From Kryptolebias marmoratus (lineage: Eukaryota; Chordata; Actinopteri; Cyprinodontiformes; Rivulidae), in contig NC_051431.1 of assembly GCF_001649575.2 (NCBI RefSeq), positions 7,938,283 through 8,002,282 of the forward strand: a DNA stretch of 64,000 bases. The letters are read 5' to 3'. Of the stretch, positions 47,295 to 55,470 are shown piece by piece. Position 1 is the stretch's first letter; the number at the start of each line of letters is the position of its first letter. Below the pieces are notes generated by a model. It had not been told where the DNA came from, made no database searches, and was given only the letters and a program-made list of their open reading frames with translations. A program made the position numbers and the translations under genes.

Positions 47295-48190
47295 TTTTGC
47301 TCACCGCCAAAGGCAGAAAAGGCGACAGTGTTTTTGCCTCTGTCGGTCTGTGTGTGTTTGTCTGTAGTGTTAGCAAAATATGTCATGAACCAGAAGAGAG
47401 ACTTTAATGAAATACTCAGAAAGTACTTATTGAATGAACACCTACAATTGATTACTTTTCGAGTCAACCCCTCCACAGCTAAATGACCTTAACGAACACA
47501 AAAATAGGTTTAACTCTGCCAGATTTGCAGTTATTGAACTTAAATTAAGTGCACTAGTGGCTTAGAGCCATCCTCAACTTATACTCTGAACTCTAACTGA
47601 TCATGCATGATCTGCCTTTAAAACTTAGTTAATCATTTTTAGCTTTAAATGAAACTTTCAGAAGGTCTATCTCTACAACTGATTATTCTTTGGAGTCAAC
47701 CCAAACTAAAATGGCTGCCACAGTATATTGACCTTAGAAAATAACCAAGCCAACTGAACAAACAAAGTGTGAATATTTGGTGTAGTAGCAGCTAAGAATT
47801 ATCCCCAACACATATTTTAAGCATTACACATTGAGCAATATTTTGTTTAAAACTTTGGCATTAACTGTTAGAGTCAACACTATCTGTCTGTTAACAAAAT
47901 ATGTCATGGACTACTCGGTAGATTTTATTGAAACGTTCAGACAATCATCGTTGGCTGTACATTTACAACTCCTTAACTTTTGGAGTCAACCCAATTCAAA
48001 ATGGCCATCACAGCAAATCAAATTTAGCCTACACAAAAATGGCTATAATGGATATTAGGTAGTTTTATGGATACTAGGCTAAACTTTGGTGTGGTAGTAG
48101 CTGGGAGTCATTCTCAACACATCCTCTGAGTGCTATCATAACTTACAAAATCTGACATGAGATTGTGCATAAGGCCTTTAATTTTACATT
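47295..48190 (-). repeat. PMR copy 11 (B end, three modules, truncated A end)
   Basis: On + it begins with one of the best B ends (TTTGCTCACCGCC near 47297, GGCGACAGTGTTTTTGCCTC). Three modules follow, their cACAAAAATagg/AAAATAACC/CACAAAAATGG landmarks at about 47497, 47740 and 48032. The linker is mostly deleted, joining CATGAGATTGTGCAT directly to AAGGCCTTTAATTTT, the outermost A-end word. Confidence 0.88.
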
Positions 48191-48539
48191 TGTAAAGCTA
48201 TGAACAGTCTTTGAGTCAAAAAGACAAACAAAGGTTTACAAGTAAATGTACCAATCCCACCCCACCCCCCACACACACACATTGCTAAAGGGGAAATAAT
48301 ATGAAGCTGTAATGTCTTATCCTCGCTGTTAAAAAAAAAAAAAAAAGGAAAAGTGTTTGTGGGGCTCTTATCACCCACGCTTTTTCATGCCTATTAGGAG
48401 TACTTCTATACTGAATATGGAGGATGCAACATTCTCTGCATGTGTGTCCTGGAGGACAGAAAGGTAAACATGTTCAGGGCCTGCACAGCTGTTACTCCCT
48501 TTTCCATACTGTCATGTTGCAAAAGAAAGAATTCAAGTC
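48191..48539. other. Unassigned sequence with CA and A tracts
   Basis: C-rich then (CA)n at about 48256-48281, and a 16-base A run at 48331-48346. Nothing else. Confidence 0.6.
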
Positions 48540-48830
48540 AAGCTGGGAGGAGCCGAAGCAGCGAATGAAAGGAATGCTGTGAGAAGTGGTGTTTGATGTG
48601 CATTCACACACGAGCGTGTCTGATTAGACAAGAGAATAACAGCACTTTTGGGTTTCATGTTTCATCTCCTCCTCATTCCTCATTCTGTGTCAATTACAAA
48701 TGATACTGTCAGATGGCTCACAGTACGGGAGGGACTAATTATAAACGTTTATTGACTCCCAAATAGATCTGCTTTTAAGAAGACAAGCGACGCAGGGTGA
48801 ATGTAAAAATCCAGTTGCAGCACAATTGAA
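48540..48830. promoter_or_regulatory. Candidate conserved non-coding block
   Basis: Unique sequence: GTGTCAATTACAAATGATAC, GTACGGGAGGGACTAATTAT, AAACGTTTATTGACTCCC and GCGACGCAGGGTGAATG. It has several TAAT cores and a few CpGs in balanced composition. Motif-based suggestion only. Confidence 0.22.
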
Positions 48831-49074
48831 AAGGTTAGATGTAGATAAGTCGCGGGTTTTTGGAAGTCGAACCTTCAAAACTTTGTGGGTTTCAAAATTT
48901 TAACCTTCAGAAAGAAATGAAAACATAGTTGAGCTTTATTGCACCATGTCATGAAAAAACAACACTAACATGTCAAATATGTGGAGATATTTGCCACCTC
49001 TCGTCAGGCTTTATTTTTAACTTGATGTATAAACTCTACTTGCGTTACTAACGCTCATCATCAAAAGAGAACAG

Positions 49075-49441
49075 GAATGACCATGTCTGTCTGTTAGCAA
49101 AATTTCATGAATCAGTGGACAGATTTTAATAAAACTCTCACAAAAATGTAAGAAATACAGATACAGCTGATTAACTTTTCAAGCCAATTCAAGATGGCCA
49201 CCACAGCTAATTGAACTTAACAAACCCAAAAATCAATTCTACAGATGTTGAGCTAAACGTTAGTTTGGTAATAGTTAACACTCATTTGCAACCTATACTC
49301 TTCGAAGATCATGTCAGACCTGTTTTAGCAATAACTACCAGAATTAACTTGTTTTGTCTGTTAGTAAAATAACTCATAAACTACTAGACTGACTTTAATG
49401 ATACTTTCAGAAAGTAAGGAATGCTAGGTCTTTAATTTTCA
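49075..49441 (-). repeat. PMR copy 12 (one module plus part, deletion joining module to A end)
   Basis: On + it has GTCTGTCTGTTAGCAAAATT, one module with a perfect CAAGATGGC at 49190-49198, a linker and the start of another module (TGTCTGTTAGTAAAATAACTC). At CTTTCAGAAAGTAAGGAATG the module jumps directly into the A end (GGAATGCTAGGTCTTTAATT). Confidence 0.87.
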
Positions 49442-49981
49442 AATTAAAGTGTTCAAAATCTACAGTAACTAACTAAATAGTCTTTAAGATGAAAAAGAAA
49501 AAAAAATAAGCACACAAACAAAAAAACTACTGCTTTTTTTGGAATTTCATGAGGTATTTCCTTCATTCAACAAAGTAATAAAAAAACAGAAATCATGAGT
49601 GGTATTAACGTTCTGGAGAGTTCTTCATATCATTGGAGTTTAGTTAAATATCTATCCAAATTTTATTTATTTGTCAAATCAAATTTAAACAGAGAGAACA
49701 AATGTTTACATTGCCAAAGCCAGTGTAAAAATAAAATACACAAAGAAAGAAATAACAAAAGTGAAAGTTTTAGTGGATATTACAGTTTATTGCAGAGTGT
49801 CAAATTTTATGATGGTGTTTGTTTCATGTTTGAAGTTGTTTTGTGAAAGTAAACTGCTGTGTTAGTTGATTTCTTCCAGCAGATATGAGGGTTTGTGGGT
49901 ATTGTGCCCGTCTATAAAATGTGAGTGTGTCTGTGAGTGTGCGATTTATGTGTTGAATCTGTTCCTGATGTCTTGGTACAG
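49442..49981. other. AT-rich sequence ending in a splice-acceptor-like tract
   Basis: A/T-rich to about 49870, then TG-rich. It ends CTGTTCCTGATGTCTTGGTACAG, a fair acceptor for the next segment. Confidence 0.4.
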
Positions 49982-50063
49982 GTGGCAGGAGGTGAGGAAG
50001 TGCAGTTCTCTTTCCGCCTTTTGCTGCGGTTGGCTGCACACTCATTCTTCTTCAAGCCACCAG
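49982..50063 (+). other. Exon-like segment of unknown identity
   Basis: An 82-bp open segment lies between TACAG and CCACCAG|GTATGT, a near-ideal donor. The peptide in the open frame is VAGGEEVQFSFRLLLRL followed by AAHSFFFKPP, with none of the low-complexity bias of neighbouring frames. The length leaves a phase change. GC content rises sharply over the segment. I do not recognise the protein; a cryptic exon of a gene spanning this window, or a relic, would explain it, as would chance. Confidence 0.25.
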
Positions 50064-50866
50064 GTATGTTGGTGGTGGCTGTCAAGGCCCCGGTCTTGGT
50101 GGTGATCTCTACTTTACATCACTTCTCTCCTTGAGACGTCTGAACATGCATATATTTTCTTCCTGGTTCCCACAACACTTCACCTCCTGGAGTGTTAGCA
50201 CCAGACAGTGACCTCCCCAGCCAAACCCACCATCTGCCTCCTTCAGCCTGTCTGGGTCAGTCAGGCTTACTGAACTGAGTGTTGGTATTTTCCTGATTGT
50301 TTGACATTTTGCAGGCACAGGAGTAATAAAAAAGTTGTATGTATTTAAAAAGATTAAATCATAAAACAGTTCATGTTATTTTTGTATGTATTATGAGTGA
50401 TTTAGGATGCATTAGAATCATATGAATGAAGAATATTTGGCGCCTGGAGCAGACTCTATTTGAGCTTTTTCTCTAGATGACCAGAAAGTCGGGAGTTTAC
50501 AACCTCAGTGGGCTTCAGAGCTTTGAATTCAGAGTGGCTGTTAAAGTATTTATTAACAGAGAATGTGTTTTTGCTTGCACGGGCTGGAACCTCTTTGAAT
50601 TACAAGCACCACAACACTTAAGTTGTTGATCTATGAAACTCCTGAGGGAGTTGCATCTTTCATTACTAAAGAATGTGGTGAAAGGGTTAGTGACAAGTGC
50701 TTTGCTGGACTTTTTATATTTACTGCAAAACCTCTGCAATGATTTTTGTAGACAGAGATTTGGACTTTTTATACAATCCTCTCAATTAACTAGCATTACA
50801 AACCTTAAAAAACACAGATACAGACTAGACATTTTAGAGCTTGTAAAAAATAATAAATAATCTGCT
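50064..50866. other. Unassigned sequence
   Basis: GC-moderate to about 50300, then AT-rich. The minus frame at 50515-50739 (74 codons) and the plus frame at 50633-50860 have no domains. Confidence 0.45.
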
Positions 50867-51040
50867 ATCCATCCATCCATCCATCCATTTTCTTTACGCG
50901 TGTGTCCTTTCAGGGTCGCTGGTGCTGGTGTCTATCTCCAGCAGTCATTGTGCTAGAGGCAGAGGACACCTTGGACAGGTCTCCAGTCCATCACAGGGCC
51001 ACATTGAGACAAGTGAGACAAACAACTAATCACACTTTCA
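50867..51040 (+). repeat. Common teleost repeat ending in (ATCC)n
   Basis: Five to six ATCC units at 50867-50889, then CATTTTCTTTACGCG, TTTCAGGGTCGCTGGTGCTG, GAGGACACCTTGGACAGGTC, CCAGTCCATCACAGGGCCAC and GAGACAAACAAC. This is the well-known fish repeat with GGGTCGC...GGACAGGTC...CATC(A/G)CAGGGCCAC; decay is moderate. The next part of the same family is found alone at 8015-8115. Confidence 0.8.
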
Positions 51041-51289
51041 TAAGCTGCTATGTTAATGTTAATTTTAAAAGTTATCTCAATTCTTTTTGAGGTCACAAAA
51101 TAGTAAGGCAGCTGCTTTAAGGCTGCTGATATTTAAAATGTTTGACTATTACAAGATTTTATGAATTATTGAAATATCATTAGTTGATCATGACAAATAC
51201 TGTCATTAATCCATGTTATTGCAAGTTTTAAAAAGTTTTCTTTAATTGTCTCATTTTAAGTCAGTTTTTGAGTTTATTTTCTGTTTACT

Positions 51290-51490
51290 TCTATTGTTGC
51301 TGGATATTACCTGAGTCTAGTCTAATTACCTCATGTCCCAATCTTTATTTCCCACCTGCAGCCACTGACCTAACCACTCTTTCCAGTATATAAAGCCCTG
51401 GGTTGTCTTTAAGATTGATCAAATTCCATACTCCTTACACCTTGTTGTTGCCTGCTTTATGTATACTACATGTCCTCTTATTTGACTTTT
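51290..51490 (+). repeat. Dispersed repeat, second member of the 42730-43180 family (opposite strand)
   Basis: CCTGCAGCCACTGACC, TTCCAGTATATAAAGCCCTG and TTACACCTTGTTGTTGCCTG follow the T/C-rich strand of the family. The TATATAAAG(A)CCCTGG landmark is shared with the hairpin at 42882. Boundaries are uncertain. Confidence 0.4.
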
Positions 51491-51519
51491 AGAGCCACTT
51501 TATGTTGCCAGAAATTTAC

Positions 51520-51905
51520 ATGCCCAGGGTTCTGTCCCCTGTCTGCCACCTGGCGTACACAGCACCCAACCTTGACAGCTCTCCCCATGGGAAGGCTCCA
51601 TGGACAGGAGGCATTCCCTTGTCTTTTTAGGCTTGGTCTGACCAAGCTCAAGATTTATGTCCTTGGGCAGCTCTTGTACCAAGTGCTTGTCAGTGAGCAC
51701 CCAGTCCTGGGCTTGGCATCCCAGTTCTTCTGATTCAGGTGAGGTTGCCTGTTTATTGCGGTCCTCCTTCATCGTCAAGGTCTTCAAACCATGTTTAGTC
51801 TGATTCCTCCCCTGAAGCCAGTTTGCCATGGAAGACCCTACCAGGAGCTAATGCCCCAGACAGCATACCCCATAGGATCACAGGGGTACTCAAACTCCTT
51901 CACCA
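51520..51905 (+). mobile_element. Rex3/RTE-type LINE, 5' region remnant
   Basis: GTTTGCCATGGAAGACCCTA, CCAGGAGCTAATGCCCCAGA, CAGCATACCCCATAGGATCA and CTCAAACTCCTTCACCACA follow the remembered order of the 5' part of a Rex3-like element (TTTGCCATGGGAGACCCTACCAGGGG...CAACATAGC...AGGATCA...CTCCACCACG). The match is clear from about 51790; 51520-51790 is assigned by position only. It lies in the same orientation as, and immediately upstream of, the 3' piece at 51990-52672. Confidence 0.55.
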
Positions 51906-51989
51906 CATTAACCCTCCCGTGGTCTTTGGGTTAAATTGACCCAAAGTTACAAGGGCTTCTCTACCTCTTCTTGTCTCTCTCATTTTTGA
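51906..51989. repeat. Small palindromic word between the two LINE pieces
   Basis: TTAACCCTCCCGTGGTCTTT then GGGTTAAATTGACCC (15 bp, imperfect palindrome). The CCCGTGGTCTTTGGGTCAAATTGACCC wording recurs in fish genomes as a small dispersed end, from memory. It is followed by pyrimidine-rich filler to 51989. Confidence 0.35.
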
Positions 51990-52672
51990 GGGCTTCATGA
52001 GGATAAAGGTGGTGATTCCATGGAGAAAAAGGTGGCATGCCCCCTCATGGTTGGGGAGTGAGTTCAAGTATCTGGAAGTCTTGTTCACGAGTGATTATAG
52101 AATCGAGCAAGAGAAGGATAAACAGATTGGGACCTTGTTTGCAGTAACGGGGTGTTGGTCTGCTCTGTTTCGGTGAAGAAGGAGCTGAGCTGCAAGGCAA
52201 AGCTCTCAATTTAATGGTCCATTTACTGTCCAACCCTCACAAATGGTCATGAGATATGGATCATTACTGAAAGAACAAGATCCCGAATACAAGCAGCTTA
52301 AATGGACTTCATTTGGAGGGTGGCCAGGCTCAGTCTTATAGATAAGGTGAGGAGCTCCATCTTTCAGGAGGAGCTCAGAGTAGAGCCGCTGCTGCTCCTC
52401 ATCAAAAGGAACCAGCTGAGGTGGATCAGGGCCTCCTGAGTGCCTCCCTCCAGAGTTTTTTAAGGAAAATCCAACTGGAGGGAGACCCAGTGGTAGACTC
52501 AGACCTTGCTGAAGGGATAATGTATCCTCTCTGGCTTGGGAATACCTTGGATCCCCCAGGAGGAGCTGGAGTGGGTCACTGAGGAGAGGGGTGTCTAGGA
52601 TTCATTCCTGGACCTATTGCCTCTGTGATTAGACCACGGATAAGCAGCAGGAAATGGACGGATGAATGAAAG
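51990..52672 (+). mobile_element. Rex3/RTE-type LINE, 3' end with C-terminal reverse-transcriptase region, decayed
   Basis: In 5'-3' order: GGTGGCATGCCCCCTCATGG, GAGTTCAAGTATCTGGAAGT, CTTGTTCACGAGTG, GTGAAGAAGGAGCTGAGCTG, AAGGCAAAGCTCTCAATTTA, GAACAAGATCCCGAATACAA, GAGGAGCTCAGAGTAGAGCC, CTTGGGAATACCTTGGATCC, and the terminal CGGATAAGCAGCAGGAAATG followed by decayed GATG units (GACGGATGAATGAAAGG). A GATG-type tail is characteristic of Rex3. Stops and frameshifts show it is dead. It covers the same part of the element as the - copy at 17142-17797. Confidence 0.85.
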
Positions 52673-53019
52673 GATTCTCTTGCATTTTCAGTGTTTGTTA
52701 ATAAAGTCTTTGGCAACTTGATGATCTGAAGTTTTAACTTTATTGTTGTGTGTCTTACTTTAAAAAAAGTACAGCGGCATTGTTGAGACGTGAAACAACA
52801 TCTAATATAGAAGATGCGGTTTTCAGTGTTTCCTACTTTCATAAAGCTGCATTTCTTAGTCAGCAAGCATAATTATATTCTGCAGAATGCAAACTGATAA
52901 CACATAACACAATGAATATTTTCAAGAACGTTACCAACAAAAGATCAACCTCAGTGTTACATAGTGTGCAAAATAGCAGCTTTATTGATGTAGCAACAAC
53001 AACATCCAAAAACTCACCA
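52673..53019. other. AT-rich unassigned sequence
   Basis: Downstream flank of the LINE; nothing recognised. Confidence 0.5.
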
Positions 53020-53140
53020 CCAGAGATGCTGTCAATTACACATCAAGTCACAGAATGTCACTTCACAAGCGACTGACGCTGCCCTTGATGACAGTTGTCA
53101 TGGTAACGGGCCAGTGCCAGACCTTATTCATTCATCAGAG
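53020..53140. promoter_or_regulatory. Candidate regulatory block with RFX X-box-like and TALE-type sites
   Basis: GTTGTCATGGTAAC at 53094-53107 fits the RFX X-box GTNRCC-N2-RGYAAC with one mismatch (left half), with a perfect right half GGTAAC. Just upstream, CTTGATGACAG and TGACAGTTGTCA (53089-53100) resemble PBX/MEIS-type sites. The block also has GTCAATTACAC and several CpGs in unique, balanced DNA. Confidence 0.3.
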
Positions 53141-53924
53141 GAATCTTTTATTTATTTATTTATTTTACTTATGTATAGTCCCTCAGTGTCAGATCTCCTG
53201 CAGTGGGGAGGCATTTGATCTTTCATGATCCAAACCCTCACAACTAAGAGAACGATTGTGGAAAAGGAGCCACGTTCTTCTACAGGAGCTTCTCGAATCA
53301 TTCACAAATCCCTGTGAAAACTAACGTCTTCAAATACATTTTTTTAAATGTCTCTTTAACTCAGTTCTGAAAATGTTTTTTAAAAGCTTTTTCGTACAAA
53401 AAAAGATCCTTTCTGAAATCAGCTATTTTTGTCAGAGTAAGACTCACAAAGCTACTTTAACCTTGACCCCTAGTGAGTTGTGAAATGAGCGAGAAGTTTT
53501 CTTCCTGCGGCAGCAAGCTGTGTTGTACAGTATGGATACAGTCCCAGCTCATCTGAAAAAGCTTAATGTTTTTTTTAACCTACCCTACCAACTCACTGCT
53601 GTACTGAAAAGGATGCCTTGTTTACTGTTTCTCATTATCTCATCTGCAACACCTCTTTTATTATGAACAGGCATATTTTACACATAAAAGGTCAATCAAA
53701 CATAGATGCATTTGTGCTCAATGTCAATGATGCTGACTGGATTTCTTTCTTTTTTTTCGAAATGGTTTCTATACTACCCAGGGAAAATTAAGATTTAGGA
53801 TAAATCTACTAGATCAGATAATATGGAGTCATAAATTAAAACAGGTACAGGTGTGATTCATTCAAACTATATTGTGAAGACCAATGTCTTGTAAATAGGA
53901 GACTCGGCTTCATTTTCTGCATTT
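53141..53924. other. Unassigned unique sequence
   Basis: A TTTA-rich stretch at 53148-53168 and a T run near 53747-53757. Nothing recognised. Confidence 0.5.
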
Positions 53925-55010
53925 AAATAAAAGGCCAGCATTCCTTGAAGGAATGCATATCACCTGCCACATTTTAATGCCAGAGTTTTATAATAAGATA
54001 ATTTTACATTCATATATGATGGGGGTTTTTTTGGTCATTTTGGTCAAACCTTAAAAAAATTATGGACAGTCTCATGTAATATTGTGAGATGTTGTGCTCA
54101 GAGTATTTGTTGTTAATGAGTTTCAGTTACAACCACATCAAATTTTAGCTCAGCATCTGTAAAACTAAGTTGATGTCAATTTTTTGTGTTTACTAATGTT
54201 GAATAACTGTGGCAGCCATCTTGAATTGGATTGACTCAAGTCAGTCAGTTATACATGTACATCCAATGATAGTTTCCTGAAAGTCTGATTAAAATACATT
54301 CAGCGGTTCATAAGATATTTTGCCATCAAACAAACAGAATTGAGTCATACAGTACAGTTCTCGTTCAATGAGTGGCACTTTATTTATGTATTTTGAATGA
54401 CTCATCTAAAAGCACACTTAATTTGAGCCAAATATTTGTAAAATTGGCTGAATTCTAGCAATCTTTGTGTTTTTTAAGGTCTGTTGGCTGTAGTGATCAT
54501 TTTAAATTGGCTTGACTCTAAACATTATTCAGTTATAGAAGTACACCCAATAATTATTTCCTGAAAGTTTCACTGAGATTTGTCCACTGGTTCATGAGAA
54601 TATTTGCAAACAGACAGCAACATTTACTCTAAATTTTTAACTAAAATATTGCACAATCTGTTAGTACTCATAATATTTGTTGTGGGTCATTTCCAGCTAC
54701 CACTACACCAAATGATAGGTCAATATCTGCACAATTGGCTGAGTTATAGCTATTTTTGTGTTTTTAAAGGTCAGTTGGCTTTAGAAGCCATCTTAAATTG
54801 GTTTGATTCCAAAGGTTAATCAGTTGTATTTGTTCAACCAATGATTACTTTTTGAAAAGTTTTTAAAGTTACATTGATACTAAAATTCATTCATTGGCTC
54901 ATAAAATATTTGTTAACAGACAGACACATAAAAACATGTACAGTACACACAGACATGGGCAAAAACATTATTGCCTGCTTCTTTCCTTTTGTTGATGAGT
55001 GATAATAAAA
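53925..55010 (+). repeat. PMR copy 13 (full length: A end, three modules, B end)
   Basis: The reference copy. A end AAATAAAAGGCCAGC, then the palindrome GCATTCCTTGAAGGAATGC at 53938-53956 (9-bp arms, one-base centre). The linker runs to about 54125. Modules begin near 54132, 54412 and 54706, about 277 and 294 bp apart. The B end GGGCAAAAACATTATTGC (about 54958-54975) is followed by the decayed inverted repeat (GATGAGTGATAAT to about 55007). GCCATCTTG lies at 54215-54223. It has no coding frame. Confidence 0.92.
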
Positions 55011-55299
55011 CAAACATTTTTTAAAAGGTTTGCAGAATTTTTTCTCTTTTGTATAACAAACATTGCAAAAATTATTATTTTTAGGGTTAAATTTGGCCTC
55101 GATTTAACAACAAAAGGCCAGTAAATAAACCATTTCTTTGATTATCTCACTGTTTTTGAAATCATTTTTTAAAAATGTCAGATACTTTCACACTTTATTA
55201 TTTGCTTTAAAAAAAAGCGCACACACACATTACAGAGAAACTCGGCAATAAATTAAGCATCTTAACAACAACAAACGCGAGTGTGCACAATGATGGGTA
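55011..55299. other. AT-rich unassigned sequence
   Basis: T/A-rich flank with a small CACACACAC run near 55221-55229. Confidence 0.5.
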
Positions 55300-55470
55300 A
55301 GAGGCTTTTCAAGGACCACTTGTTTCTCTTTTTTCTACAACATCTCTGCATGATGTAAGATCATTAAGTGGACTTGGATTAATAGCCCTAAAATAGTATC
55401 AGCTCATTGTAAGCAGATCAAAACAAAAGTTAAAGCTGTAATTAGTGCTACAATGAAGGATTTTTTTCTG
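55300..55470. promoter_or_regulatory. Candidate regulatory block with NKX/OTX/homeodomain-type cores
   Basis: TTAAGTGGACTTGGATTAATAGC (55365 onward) contains TAAGTGG and GGATTA cores. AAAGTTAAAGCTGTAATTAG follows at about 55425. Unique sequence; inference from motifs only. Confidence 0.2.

Noticed and set aside
51470..51829. 87- and 109-codon frames on opposite strands
   Set aside because: They lie over the Rex3-like 5' remnant; the surviving frame is by chance in decayed element sequence.
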